In this document: in pieces, positions 52,323 through 61,836 of the stretch
Position numbering within the stretch: position 1 is the first letter of the stretch
Layout: every line of letters starts with the position of its first letter
Assembly (NCBI GenBank): GCA_963664845.1
Contig: OY761615.1
Span: 4,216,001-4,280,000, forward strand
From: CAIYTF01 sp963664845
GTDB lineage: Bacteria > Bacteroidota > Ignavibacteria > Ignavibacteriales > Ignavibacteriaceae
Length of the DNA: 64,000 nt
Direction of reading: 5' to 3'
Translations under genes and position numbers: made by a program
Notes under the pieces: model-generated
Database searches by the model: none
What the model was told of the DNA's origin: nothing
The model's input: the letters and a program-made list of their open reading frames with translations, nothing else

Positions 52323-53918
52323 TTGAGAGAGCGTTTCCGCAAGTTTATTCCTTCGCTCCACCAGGAGCATGAATCGTTCAGTTGGTGGGTGCTCCTGAGT
52401 GTTATGATTGGCACGTTCATGGCTGTCCTGGATTCAACCATTGTAAATGTCGGACTGCCGAAAATGATGGCCATATTCGGCACCAGTGTCGACAAGATTG
52501 AATGGGTGTTGACGGCTTATATGCTTGTCTTTGCCGTTGTGCTTCCGTCCTCAGGCTGGGTAGCCGATCATTTTGGCTATAAGCGCACCTATTTCATGGG
52601 CATGTTTCTGTTTACTATTGGTTCCTTCCTTTGCAGTGTTTCCTGGGATGAAAATGCGCTCATCATGTTCAGAATTGTACAGGGTGCAGGCGCAGGGTTC
52701 CTGATGCCGGTTGGTCTGGCAATTGTTACCCGTGAGTTTCCTCCCGAAAGGCGCGGTATGGCCGTGGGATTTTGGGGCATTGCAGCTGCAGCTTCAGTCT
52801 CGCTGGGGCCGCTGGTAGGCGGATTTCTTATTGACAATTTCAGTTGGCATGCACTGTTTGATGTGAATATTCCCGTGGGAATTGTCGGACTTTTTGCCAT
52901 TTGGCTCATCCAGCGCGAACACCGTGCATCAGTCTCACGGTCATTTGATTTCATCGGTTTCCTTTCAATGGCAGCTTTTCTGATCTCGCTGCTGCTGGGG
53001 CTTGCCGATGGAAATGCCGCGTGGAATACGGGCGGGTGGACATCGCATTTTATCCTCAGTTGTTTCGCCATCTCATTTGTTTCGTTCGTCATTTTTATAA
53101 TTGCCGAATTCACGGTAGAACATCCGCTCCTGGATTTGAAGCTTCTTGGCATCAGGAATTTTGGCATTGCCAATGTGATGCTTTTTCTGTTCGGTATGGT
53201 GTTGTTCGGAAACTCATTTTTGATTCCGCTGTATCTGCAGAATTCACTGGACTATACCGCTATGCAATCAGGAATGGTTTTTTTGCCTTTGGGAATGATA
53301 CAGGCGCTTGCTTCACCATTTTCCGGATACATATCGGATAACTACAGCAAGAAACTTCCGGTTGCAGTGGGAATAGCACTGGTGGCAGTCAGTTTTTATT
53401 TGTTTCACTTCCTCGAACTTTCGACTGAACATGCGCAGTTCATGATCCCCATGTATATGCGGGGGCTTGGGATTGGCCTATTGTTCACTCCGCTCAGTTC
53501 AATTGCGTTGGCGGATATTCCCCGCGAGAAGATGGCACAGGCATCGGGCCTGTTTAACACCATCCGCCAGATTGGCGGCAGTTTCGGTGTGGCAATACTC
53601 GGAAGTCTGCTCACACGACGGAATATCTTTCATACGCAGATAATTGGACAGAGTGTGGATACGCATTCAGAAGTCTTTCAGCATACGGTCACTTCAATAA
53701 AATATTATGTGCGTGAGGCAACGGGTGCCACGGGAAGTGATCTGGTTGCCAAATCAAAGCTGCTGATCTCAAAAAATGTAATGGCACAGTCATTTGTACA
53801 AAGCATCAATGACGACTTTTTCATCGGTGCCGCCATAACCATTTTTTTGCTTCTGCCTTTGATGCTGTTAAAAACCGGTAAAAAACCGGTTGGTGAAAAA
53901 ATAGAATTATTGGATTAA
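52323..53918 (+). CDS. emrB-like: DHA2-family MFS drug transporter (EmrB-like)
   Basis: 531 residues from TTG 52323. Fourteen transmembrane segments expected; motif A-like region FGYKRTYFMGMFLF, DHA2 motif LDSTIVNVGLPKM in helix 1, and GFWGIAAAASVSLGPLVGGFLID. It exports drugs or hydrophobic compounds by proton antiport with the adjacent fusion protein and TolC-type protein. Starts 8 bp after the fusion-protein gene. Confidence 0.9.
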   Translation: MRERFRKFIPSLHQEHESFSWWVLLSVMIGTFMAVLDSTIVNVGLPKMMAIFGTSVDKIEWVLTAYMLVFAVVLPSSGWVADHFGYKRTYFMGMFLFTIGSFLCSVSWDENALIMFRIVQGAGAGFLMPVGLAIVTREFPPERRGMAVGFWGIAAAASVSLGPLVGGFLIDNFSWHALFDVNIPVGIVGLFAIWLIQREHRASVSRSFDFIGFLSMAAFLISLLLGLADGNAAWNTGGWTSHFILSCFAISFVSFVIFIIAEFTVEHPLLDLKLLGIRNFGIANVMLFLFGMVLFGNSFLIPLYLQNSLDYTAMQSGMVFLPLGMIQALASPFSGYISDNYSKKLPVAVGIALVAVSFYLFHFLELSTEHAQFMIPMYMRGLGIGLLFTPLSSIALADIPREKMAQASGLFNTIRQIGGSFGVAILGSLLTRRNIFHTQIIGQSVDTHSEVFQHTVTSIKYYVREATGATGSDLVAKSKLLISKNVMAQSFVQSINDDFFIGAAITIFLLLPLMLLKTGKKPVGEKIELLD

Positions 53919-53928
53919 TTGAATCTCA

Positions 53929-55248
53929 ATGGAATTTTTTATGCAAAAAATTATATTATTTGTTTTATTGGTTGTGTTGGCAGGCAGCCCCGTTCTCCAT
54001 TCGCAGTCGAATGCCGGCAGCAGCCTCACCGTTAATGAAGCTCTTAAGAGGGCAGTTCAAAACCGGCCCTTGCTTAAACAGAAAGAAGAGGAGTTGCAAT
54101 CACTCCATTACCGGATAGAACAGCAAAAGAGCTCTTATATGCCGGAAGTGGATGCACAGGTTTCCTACTTATTGATGGGGCCATTACCGTCCTTTTCCTT
54201 TGGCGGAGAAAATCTGGAACTCGCTCCGGCGAACAACTATAATGCTGTTATTGCCGCCAGACAGATACTTTATGATTTTGGCAAACGTGATGCACAAGCC
54301 AACCTGCTGCATTCATACCGGCAAACCATTATCGATGAACAAAACGTTATCAAAACGGAATTAACCAACCAGACAGTGCGCGTGTTTTATGCGATCCTGT
54401 TCCTCAAACAAAGTATTATTGAAAAAGATTCGGAAGCCACAACACTGAAAGAACATCTCAAAATAACAGAAGGTAAAATTGCAAGCGGAACTGCTACGGA
54501 CTATGATGTGCTGAGCACCAATTCCAAAATTGCCGAGATTGAGAATGCCGTTATTGAATTGAAGAGCGAGCAGACAAAACAGGAACTTAACCTGAAAGAA
54601 CTGATTGGAATGAATCGCCGTGATCCTGTCGCAATCAGTGGTGACTTTTTTACGTCTCTTCCGGTGGTGAATTCAGATTCTCTCGTTGATGTTGCCTGGG
54701 CGCAACGTCAGGAATTAAAACTGGTCCTCGACGCGCAAAGCTCGGCAAAATTGCAAAAAGCATCTGCCTCGTTGAATGATAAACCGGTACTCCGCGGTGA
54801 AGTGGTATACGGATTCAAAAATGGTTATCAGCCAAATATTGATGTGCTGCGCGGGAACTGGCTTGTTAATCTCACGTTGGGCATTCCCATTTTCAACGGG
54901 AATCAGACAGAGAACCGGGAACACGAAATAGAAGCAGGGCTTTTGGCAAGCGATCAAAGACTTAATCAGTTGAGAGAGACAGTGAGCACAGAGGTTTTCC
55001 AGGCGGTAAATGAATTGAAGTCAAACCAGGAAAAGCTTGCGGTCACGGAAAAGCAGATTGGCTATGCATCAAAGTCACTTGAACGGGCACAATATCAATA
55101 TGACAGCGGTTCGGGAACAAATCTTGATGTGCTTGATGCTGCAACTATGCTTACCCAGGCACGCATGATGCGTTTGCAGGTAATGTTTAGGGAAGTGCTA
55201 AATTTTTATTCGCTGAAGAAGGCAGTAGGGGATAAGTTGTTTGAATAG
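53929..55248 (+). CDS. tolC-like: TolC-family outer-membrane efflux protein
   Basis: About 435-439 residues. Signal peptide IILFVLLVVLAGSPVLHSQS, then two repeated halves of long alpha-helical barrel sequence (LTVNEALKRAVQNRPLLKQKEEELQSL, ALKRA-like, and LGIPIFNGNQTENREHEIEAGLLAS) plus the conserved YQYDSGSGTNLDVLDAATML. It forms the outer-membrane channel of the efflux system. An alternative start at 53941 (MQKII) gives a shorter signal peptide. Confidence 0.9.
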   Translation: MEFFMQKIILFVLLVVLAGSPVLHSQSNAGSSLTVNEALKRAVQNRPLLKQKEEELQSLHYRIEQQKSSYMPEVDAQVSYLLMGPLPSFSFGGENLELAPANNYNAVIAARQILYDFGKRDAQANLLHSYRQTIIDEQNVIKTELTNQTVRVFYAILFLKQSIIEKDSEATTLKEHLKITEGKIASGTATDYDVLSTNSKIAEIENAVIELKSEQTKQELNLKELIGMNRRDPVAISGDFFTSLPVVNSDSLVDVAWAQRQELKLVLDAQSSAKLQKASASLNDKPVLRGEVVYGFKNGYQPNIDVLRGNWLVNLTLGIPIFNGNQTENREHEIEAGLLASDQRLNQLRETVSTEVFQAVNELKSNQEKLAVTEKQIGYASKSLERAQYQYDSGSGTNLDVLDAATMLTQARMMRLQVMFREVLNFYSLKKAVGDKLFE

Positions 55249-55260
55249 TTTGTAACTGTA

Positions 55261-55289
55261 CAGGGCGAATCCGAATCAGATTCGCCCTG
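55261..55289. terminator. Hairpin between convergent tolC-like and cyclodeaminase genes
   Basis: CAGGGCGAATC (55261-55271) pairs perfectly with GATTCGCCCTG (55279-55289) over a 7-nt loop. No T-tract on either side, but it lies exactly between convergent genes and may serve both. Confidence 0.55.
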
Positions 55290-55300
55290 CATAGTAAAAA

Positions 55301-55939
55301 CTAGAGTTCCAGTGGTTTCAGTTTCTTCATTATTGACTGGACAATAACCTTCGTGTTTTCCTGAATGAGCGCAATGTTTTTTTCCGCGGCTGCCAGCAGC
55401 AATGCGGCATCCTTCGAGTCAGGAAGCGAATTGCAATTTATCAGCACATTCATATACGCGCCATTTGCTGCTGCAGTCACCAGATAACAGCCGACGGCAG
55501 CATCGGAAAGTGAATTCTGGTTGCCTATCTTGCCTATCTTGCAAAGCAACGGCAATACGGTTGAGCATTTCTCTATCACCGTGAAAGGGACCTGTGCCGC
55601 TTCCAGAGTTGCAGCCTCAATCTGCAGCTTTCTTTTCTCCTGTTCCTCCGGTGTTCCCTTCGGCAGTTTGAATGCAGCCATTACGTTGTCAAATGCCTCA
55701 TTGTCCAACTGTGCATCTTTCAGGAGATCTGTCTGCAGTTCCTGAAGGGAGTCTCTGAGCGTAATCACTTCTTTCTCAACATCCGCGTATTTCTTTTTGC
55801 CAACAGTAAGGTTGCATACCATTATGCCTAAGCTTGCTGCAAGTGCTCCACAGAAGGCGCTTACATTGCCGCCTCCGGGCGTGGGGGAGTTTGACGTTAC
55901 GTCATTAAGATAGTGCTGAATTGTGCTGGAAGTATTCAT
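55301..55939 (-). CDS. fchA: Formimidoyltetrahydrofolate cyclodeaminase
   Basis: 212 residues. It converts 5-formimino-THF to 5,10-methenyl-THF and ammonia. All-helical FTCD_C fold with NSPTPGGGNVSAFCGALAASLGIMVCNLTVGKK near the N-terminus and a central DNEAFDNVMAAFKLPKGT. Separate from the transferase here, unlike the fused mammalian enzyme. Last gene of a four-gene minus-strand operon (SPOR lipoprotein, hutI, ftcD, fchA). Confidence 0.9.
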   Translation of the reverse strand: MNTSSTIQHYLNDVTSNSPTPGGGNVSAFCGALAASLGIMVCNLTVGKKKYADVEKEVITLRDSLQELQTDLLKDAQLDNEAFDNVMAAFKLPKGTPEEQEKRKLQIEAATLEAAQVPFTVIEKCSTVLPLLCKIGKIGNQNSLSDAAVGCYLVTAAANGAYMNVLINCNSLPDSKDAALLLAAAEKNIALIQENTKVIVQSIMKKLKPLEL

Positions 55940-55954
55940 ATTCCCTAATTGGTG

Positions 55955-56971
55955 TTAAATAAGGTAATCTATTATTTTTGAATCCGCATCAAACGGATTC
56001 AGAGAGCTCAATCCCAGTGTTTCTGTGGCCAGGCTGACTAATTCCTTTTCCGAATAATCTTTTCCGTTGGCATAATAGGTGCCCGCCTGAAGCAACGCGT
56101 CAAGCGGAGTCAGTCCCACTATCTCGCTTCCCGTCACTTCGACGCCAAGCCGGTGTGCTTCTTTTTTCACTTCTTCAAATGCCACATGAATAGGCGTAAC
56201 CATATAATTGGTGAGATTCATACTTACCTGTGTTATGCCATAATTTTCAAGCTGCACACCCATGCCTTTAACCGCTTTTAATCTCCCCGGTTCTTTAACC
56301 GGTTTGCCGTCCACCTTTATCTGCACGCCATTGGCATCGCGTTTCATTCTGCCGGATTCCCGAAGCACTTCCGCTATTTCTTTTGCAAACGATATGTCTT
56401 CTGATTTCAGATTCACGTTATAGGCAATAAGAAAGAATCGTGCCCCGGTTATGATTCCGCCAAGTTTGGGGTTGCATACTGAGGGCCCGAAATCCGGCTT
56501 CCATTCCGGAAGCGCAATTTTTGCGGGCAATCCTTCGTATTCACCTTTGCGTATATCCGGAAGGCTTTTTCGAAATGCGACTGATGATGCTTCTTCATAG
56601 AGATAAACGGGGACGTTCAATTTTTCTGCTATGATCCTGCCGTACGCTTTTGAAATTGCTACACACTCTTCCATGGAGGTATTGCGTACGGGGACAAAAG
56701 GCACAACATCAATCGCGCCAAGACGGGGATGCGCTCCCTTATGCTGCCGCATGTCAATTTCTTCTGCAGCTGCCATGCTAAGCGCAACAACGCTTTCCAG
56801 AATGCTGCTTTCGTCACCGGCAAGTGTTACCACTGTTCTGTTGTAATCATGATCGGGTTCAAAGCCCAAAAGCTTTGCATTGAATTTTCCGTCAACGCTT
56901 GCTTTCATTTTTGCTAGCGCCTGTTCGTTTCTGCCTTCACTGAAGTTAGGCACACATTCGATTATCTTCAT
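55955..56971 (-). CDS. ftcD: Glutamate formimidoyltransferase
   Basis: 338 residues. Transfers the formimino group from formiminoglutamate to tetrahydrofolate, the last steps of histidine breakdown. Conserved MKIIECVPNFSEGRN, DHDYNRTVVTLAGD, HKGAHPRLGAIDVVPFVPV and a C-terminal GLTPLDALLQAG. Starts 4 bp inside hutI and ends 15 bp before fchA, so the trio is coupled. Confidence 0.93.
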   Translation of the reverse strand: MKIIECVPNFSEGRNEQALAKMKASVDGKFNAKLLGFEPDHDYNRTVVTLAGDESSILESVVALSMAAAEEIDMRQHKGAHPRLGAIDVVPFVPVRNTSMEECVAISKAYGRIIAEKLNVPVYLYEEASSVAFRKSLPDIRKGEYEGLPAKIALPEWKPDFGPSVCNPKLGGIITGARFFLIAYNVNLKSEDISFAKEIAEVLRESGRMKRDANGVQIKVDGKPVKEPGRLKAVKGMGVQLENYGITQVSMNLTNYMVTPIHVAFEEVKKEAHRLGVEVTGSEIVGLTPLDALLQAGTYYANGKDYSEKELVSLATETLGLSSLNPFDADSKIIDYLI

Positions 56972-58224
56972 TGGTGAAATCCTGTGTTTTGGTAAATGAC
57001 TTTACCTTTTTTAATAGTCATGCAATTTAAATTCTGACCGATGGTGTAGAGTAGATCTTTATAATTATCCGTGTCCAAAACTGCCAGATCAGCCTGTTTT
57101 CCCGGTTCCAGACTCCCGGTCACCTTTTCCAAACCGATGGCGTTTGCCGCGTTTATTGTTACTGTAGCAATGGTCTCTTCAATGGTCATGCCCATCTGAA
57201 GCGCTCCCAATGCCATTATAAGGTGAAGATTGGGGATGTGGGATGAACCGGGATTAAAATCAGTTGCAAGCGCCACCAGGGCGCCGAAGTCGATGAGCAG
57301 CCTTGCGGGAGCATAGAGGTGCTTCAAAAAGAAGGATACTCCAGGCAGAAGAACCGCGGTCGTATTACTCTTTGCTATGCTTTCAATTTGCGATACATCC
57401 AACACTTCAAGGTGGTCAACACTCACTGCATTATTGGCAAGCGCGGTTTCCAAACCTCCAACGGAATGAAATTGCTCTGTGTGAATTTTGGGGATCAGTC
57501 CATGCTTTATTGCGCATTTAAATAAGTGATCGGTCTCTTGTGCACTGTATGCTGTCTCTTCGCAAAACACGTCACAATACTTTGCCAGACCATGCTGTCC
57601 AACAAAGGGTATCAGGTGATCGGTGAGCAGTGAAATATATTCGTCCCGTCGGTGGCTGTATTCGTGTGGTATGATGTGCGCGCCAAGAAATGTGGGGATC
57701 AGATCAACCGGCGTTTGTGCCTGCAGCGATTTGATAACGCGCAGTATTTTAATTTCTTCATCATAATTGAGCCCGTACCCGCTCTTTATTTCAACAGACG
57801 TAACGCCAAGACTTACAAAATAATTTATTCTTTTTTCGGTGAGGTTCAACAGCTCTTCCGCTGAAGCTGCACGGGTAGCCTCCGTGGTCACTCTAATCCC
57901 ACCGCCTGCACGGGCAATGTCTTCATAGGTCGCACCCGCAAGCTTCATGCAAAATTCATCTGCCCGGGAACCTGCAAACACCGAGTGCGTATGGCAGTCG
58001 ATAAGGCCGGGGAGAATGGTTTTTCCCTGAAGGTCAATCACTTGTTCAAAATTTGATTTGTTCACCGAAACAGAAGGAATAAAGTCGGCAATTTTGCCAT
58101 CTTCAATCAGGAGTGCGTGATCTTCGAGGATTCCAAGGTCTCTCATATCTGCACCGCGTTTGCTGTTGGCTCCGTCAGTGGAAACCGTTAGGATTGCGGC
58201 AGCATTAATGAGAAGGGTCTGCAT
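56968..58224 (-). CDS. hutI: Imidazolonepropionase
   Basis: 418 residues. Hydrolyses imidazolone-5-propionate to formiminoglutamate. Amidohydrolase metal site LIDCHTHSVFAG, then GYGLNYDEEIKILRVI, FLGAHIIPHEY, IHTEQFHSVGGLETALANNAVSVDHLE and ALATDFNPGSS. Upstream enzymes hutH and hutU are not in this window, so they must be elsewhere if the pathway is complete. Confidence 0.94.
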   Translation of the reverse strand: MQTLLINAAAILTVSTDGANSKRGADMRDLGILEDHALLIEDGKIADFIPSVSVNKSNFEQVIDLQGKTILPGLIDCHTHSVFAGSRADEFCMKLAGATYEDIARAGGGIRVTTEATRAASAEELLNLTEKRINYFVSLGVTSVEIKSGYGLNYDEEIKILRVIKSLQAQTPVDLIPTFLGAHIIPHEYSHRRDEYISLLTDHLIPFVGQHGLAKYCDVFCEETAYSAQETDHLFKCAIKHGLIPKIHTEQFHSVGGLETALANNAVSVDHLEVLDVSQIESIAKSNTTAVLLPGVSFFLKHLYAPARLLIDFGALVALATDFNPGSSHIPNLHLIMALGALQMGMTIEETIATVTINAANAIGLEKVTGSLEPGKQADLAVLDTDNYKDLLYTIGQNLNCMTIKKGKVIYQNTGFHQ

Positions 58225-58227
58225 AGA

Positions 58228-58776
58228 TTATTTTTGTCTTATATTGACGGTGTCCTGTGTGACAACAGGGTTTTTGAATCCCAATTGGCGTAACTTAAAT
58301 TGCAGTTCGGAGGCGTGGTTTGCGTCCGTTATATCACCAACTTTTATTTTATAGAACGGTGCCTCAAATTCCAAATACGTTTGTGAAGCAGTTTTTGAGG
58401 CAATAACGCTATCCTGCATCTTTTGGGCTTCCTCATAACTGTCTGTGCTGAGCAATTGCACCCTGTAGCCCGGTGATTTTGTCAGTCGTACCGGCTTCAC
58501 CTCGGGTGCAAACTGATACCACGCACCGGGTGTCGCAGGAACCGGTTCCCCGGTGTTGACAAACGAGAGTTTGGTTTCATACGGCGCGAAATCGAATTTA
58601 GGCGGAGTGGACTTTTCTGTTGAGGCAAACCATTGTTCTGACTCAGGGGATGCATCGGTATTTTTCTTGTCACCATAGCGGTCGCTGATGGGAACAGCGC
58701 CACATCCGGAAAGCAAAAGGGCAAGCAGAAAGAATGATGGTTTTTTGGGAAATGCCATATAAAATATTTTTTTCAT
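58228..58776 (-). CDS. SPOR-domain lipoprotein
   Basis: 182 residues. Signal peptide ending in LLLSGC, a lipobox. The C-terminal 75 residues (GYRVQLLSTDSYEEAQKMQDSV ... FYKIKVGDITDANHASELQFKLRQLGF) form a SPOR domain, which binds denuded glycan at the septum. The middle is low-complexity and likely a flexible tether. It is 3 bp upstream of hutI on the same strand, an odd pairing, and its link with histidine metabolism is unclear. Confidence 0.82.
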   Translation of the reverse strand: MKKIFYMAFPKKPSFFLLALLLSGCGAVPISDRYGDKKNTDASPESEQWFASTEKSTPPKFDFAPYETKLSFVNTGEPVPATPGAWYQFAPEVKPVRLTKSPGYRVQLLSTDSYEEAQKMQDSVIASKTASQTYLEFEAPFYKIKVGDITDANHASELQFKLRQLGFKNPVVTQDTVNIRQK

Positions 58777-58934
58777 TGGGTATAATATACCAAGAATTTG
58801 ATTTTTTATTTGAAAAAAAAGCAGTGCAAAAAACGGGAGACGCGTTTATGGTTCATTATCTCCTGGCTGTTTTAAGCATTTTATTAATTCTTATTCTTTG
58901 TCCGGGAAATTTGGAAATCCCGAAATATGGGACG

Positions 58935-58964
58935 AAAAAAAACCGTGAGGTTTGCTCACGGTTT
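58935..58964 (-). terminator. Rho-independent terminator after the HAD gene
   Basis: On the minus strand a 10-bp stem (AAACCGTGAG/CTCACGGTTT, arms 58940-58949 and 58955-58964) with a 5-nt loop, followed by a run of T residues (58935-58942). Confidence 0.8.
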
Positions 58965-58986
58965 AAAATCAGGTCGCCCAGAAAGC

Positions 58987-59634
58987 TCATCTTCTCAGTA
59001 TGGGGAAGAAGCCTGTTATTTCCTGGATCTCGTTTACAATAAAATCCGCCTTCTGGAGATATTCACGTCCAAGCGTGGATTCAACTGCTATGCAGATCAT
59101 TCCGGCTGCTTTTGCTGATTGTACTCCCAGTGGAGCATTCTCAATGACCACGCACTCGGAAACGTCCAAACCGAGCGTCTGCTGTGCAATAAGGTACGGG
59201 TCCGGATTGGGTTTTGCGCGGGGAACATCATCGCCGCTGATGATGAAGTCAAACAATTTCTGATGTTCCAGATCAACTGATTTTTCCATATTTCTCCGTG
59301 CACAGGCGGTCACCAGGGCGGTCGTGTAGCCGCGGTCCCTAAGTTCCTGAATCGTTTCAAATGCATTGGGGTAATAAGAAAGTTTTGCTATCTCGCGGAA
59401 CAATTCCCGTTTATCTTCAATAAATTTGCCATGATCTTCGACAGGCAGGTTGATGTTAAATTGTTTAATAAGCAGGGGTAAAATTTCAAAGGAGTTCATT
59501 CCCTCCGTAAGCAAAATGCTTTCCTCAGTAACGCTGCCGCCGACGCGTGCAAACATCTGATCCCAGGCAAGGTAATGATAATGGAGTGAATCAACAATAA
59601 CGCCGTCCAGATCGAACAAAATAGCTTTAATCAT
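58987..59634 (-). CDS. HAD-family phosphatase, beta-phosphoglucomutase-like
   Basis: 215 residues from ATG 59634. HAD motif I ILFDLDGVIVDS (nucleophile Asp8, general acid Asp10), motif II TALVTACARR, motif III/IV around RAKPNPDPYLIAQ and VVIENAPLGVQSAKAAGM. The cap-domain helix LLTEGMNSFEIL resembles beta-phosphoglucomutase/phosphatase subfamily. Substrate unknown, likely a small sugar phosphate. Terminator follows. Confidence 0.82.
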   Translation of the reverse strand: MIKAILFDLDGVIVDSLHYHYLAWDQMFARVGGSVTEESILLTEGMNSFEILPLLIKQFNINLPVEDHGKFIEDKRELFREIAKLSYYPNAFETIQELRDRGYTTALVTACARRNMEKSVDLEHQKLFDFIISGDDVPRAKPNPDPYLIAQQTLGLDVSECVVIENAPLGVQSAKAAGMICIAVESTLGREYLQKADFIVNEIQEITGFFPILRR

Positions 59635-59830
59635 GTAATTTTCTTTGGTTTTTAAATAACTCAGGCAAAAATACGGAAAAACATTTAAAGTTGACGATGC
59701 AGAATTACAGCCGCATAAAAAAATGCAAGTCGGCAATTCGCTTAAACCCCTCTCGATGGGCGTCACATAATGCAGAAAACGCTTAATTCTGCGTCACAAA
59801 TCTCCGTTATTCCCTTAAACCTCCCGCCCC

Positions 59831-59901
59831 AAACCCGTCAGGGTTTGCACATCGGTAGCATTGGTCATAATGGCGCAACTCCCAACCCCGTTCAGGGGTT
59901 G
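59831..59901. repeat. Two related palindromes AACCC-GTCA-GGGTT
   Basis: AAACCCGTCAGGGTTT (59831-59846) and CAACCCCGTTCAGGGGTTG (59883-59901) share architecture and loop sequence. Likely members of a dispersed hairpin repeat family in a 425-bp gene-free region (59635-60059). Confidence 0.6.
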
Positions 59902-59923
59902 AACCTTTCATGATCAATGAATT

Positions 59924-59948
59924 CATCCTAATCAGGTTAATCAGCGGT
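59924..59948 (+). repeat. Dispersed CATCCTAATCAGG repeat
   Basis: CATCCTAATCAGGTTAATCA continuing to GCGGT, almost identical to the phage protease linker at 4918-4951, which has an extra 9-bp unit and one substitution. Confidence 0.55.
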
Positions 59949-60059
59949 AAGTGGTAAGTTGTAAGTCAATAATTTTGCTACAATCCCTAACTTAGAAAAA
60001 AATTGTCAATAAGCCAGCATTTTCGTAAATTTAGGTGACAAAAAAAAGAAAAACCTATA

Positions 60060-61556
60060 ATGGCTCCAACAAAACGCTTAAAAATCCTATTTGTGACATC
60101 GGAACTTTTCCCCTTCATCAAAACCGGAGGTTTGGCTGACGTTTCGGCAGCGTTGCCTCAAATGCTCACCGAGCTGGGTCATGAAGTGCGTATCCTCGTG
60201 CCTAAGCACGGTGCTATTGACAGCAGGAAATACAAGATACATGATGTTGTCAGATTGAAAGATATTAACGTGAAGATTGGCGAAAAGGAAGTACTGTTTT
60301 CTGTCCGTTCGTCTTTTCTGCCGTCTCCGAAGGTCCGTGTACAGATATACTTCCTCGATAATCAGGAATATTTTGGTTCGCGGAAGAGCCTTTATACTGA
60401 TCCGATTTCCGGTCAGGAATACCCCGACAACGATGAGCGCTTCATCCTTTTGAACCGTGCCGTTTTTGAACTGATTACCAAATTAGGATGGATCCCTGAC
60501 ATCATCCATTGCAACGATTGGCAGACCGGCCTTGCCCCTGCTTATTTGAAAACTGTGTACAAGGACGAACCGCAGTTCTCAAGCTTTAAAATTTTATTTA
60601 CTATACACAATCTTTCCATTCAGGGAAGCTTCTCCAAGAGCTCGTTTGAAAAAACAGGATTGCCCGCAAACCTCTGCAATGAGGCATCGGGAATTCTGCA
60701 CGAGGGCAAAGTGAACTATATGAAAAGCGCTATGCTTTTTGCCGATGCCATTACAACGGTAAGCCCCAATTATGCAAAAGAGATCATGAAGGATAAGGAC
60801 TTGAGCGGCGGTCTCAACAAAACTGTTGAAAAACGCAAGAAAGTTCTTTCTGGTGTGGTTAACGGAATCGATACCGACGAATGGAACCCCGAAAAAGATA
60901 AACATATCAGCACCCAATACAGTGCAAAAAACCTGTCCGAGAAAGCTGCTAACACCAAGGCGCTCCTCGAACGCTTTGGATTGAAATATGAAGAAAATGT
61001 CCCGGTTATTGGGATGGTTTCGCGGTTATTTGACAGCAAGGGAATGGACCTTGTGGTTGAGGCTTTCCCAAAACTGATGGCAGAGAACGTTAAAGTTGTA
61101 CTGCTCGGAACGGGTGACAAGAAATATCACCAGGCCTTCGAAAAGTTTGGCATGAAATACGGCGATAAGTTTGGCTACTATCTGGGATTTAGCGATGAAC
61201 TGGCGCACTGGATTGAAGCGGGTGCAGATATGTTCCTGATGCCGTCTAAGTATGAGCCCTGCGGCTTAAATCAAATGTACAGCCAGGTTTACGGAACTGT
61301 CCCCATCGTTCGCGAAACGGGTGGACTCGTCGATACCGTCACCAGATTTAATGACAAAACAGGCGAAGGTACCGGTTTCATGTTCAAGGAATATAAGGCC
61401 GAAAGCCTGTTGAAAGAATTGGCCCGTGCATTAAAAGTGTTCCAGGATAAAAAGCTTTGGGCAAAGATTATTAAAAACGGAATGAAATCAGATTTCAGCT
61501 GGCAATCGTCAGCCAAGTCATACATTGAGCTCTATAAGAAAGTTCTCAGTATCTGA
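60060..61556 (+). CDS. glgA: Glycogen synthase
   Basis: 498 residues, GT5 family, ADP-glucose-dependent. N-terminal ILFVTSELFPFIKTGGLADVSAALPQML with the KxGGL donor-binding motif, IIHCNDWQTGLAPAYL, GVVNGIDTDEWNPEKDK, and C-terminal MPSKYEPCGLNQMYSQVYGTVPIVRETGGLVDTV containing the catalytic E-x7-E region. Full length. It begins 425 bp from the HAD gene. Confidence 0.95.
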   Translation: MAPTKRLKILFVTSELFPFIKTGGLADVSAALPQMLTELGHEVRILVPKHGAIDSRKYKIHDVVRLKDINVKIGEKEVLFSVRSSFLPSPKVRVQIYFLDNQEYFGSRKSLYTDPISGQEYPDNDERFILLNRAVFELITKLGWIPDIIHCNDWQTGLAPAYLKTVYKDEPQFSSFKILFTIHNLSIQGSFSKSSFEKTGLPANLCNEASGILHEGKVNYMKSAMLFADAITTVSPNYAKEIMKDKDLSGGLNKTVEKRKKVLSGVVNGIDTDEWNPEKDKHISTQYSAKNLSEKAANTKALLERFGLKYEENVPVIGMVSRLFDSKGMDLVVEAFPKLMAENVKVVLLGTGDKKYHQAFEKFGMKYGDKFGYYLGFSDELAHWIEAGADMFLMPSKYEPCGLNQMYSQVYGTVPIVRETGGLVDTVTRFNDKTGEGTGFMFKEYKAESLLKELARALKVFQDKKLWAKIIKNGMKSDFSWQSSAKSYIELYKKVLSI

Positions 61557-61836
61557 TGTTTGAGAGTTTCATCCGATAACAAACCTTTCCTGCCGGAGAT
61601 TCTGCATGCTTACTGGTGTAAATGTGCGGGAAAACTCCGGGGTCAAACTATTTCCGGAACTTTTAAACGTAACAAGGGTCTAATCTCTTCATTGGGCTGA
61701 ATTGATTGGAAAGACCCACTGTTACAATCAGGCTTTGGTGCTGAACCGTAAAAGGCCCATATTGGTTATGACAATACACGCGAATATAAAGCGATGATTT
61801 TTTTACTACAGCAAAAATTATTCAAAATGGAAGTTA

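Noticed and set aside
58734..59042. Plus-strand reading frame between the SPOR and HAD genes
   Set aside because: It crosses a terminator and overlaps two minus-strand genes; no recognisable sequence.
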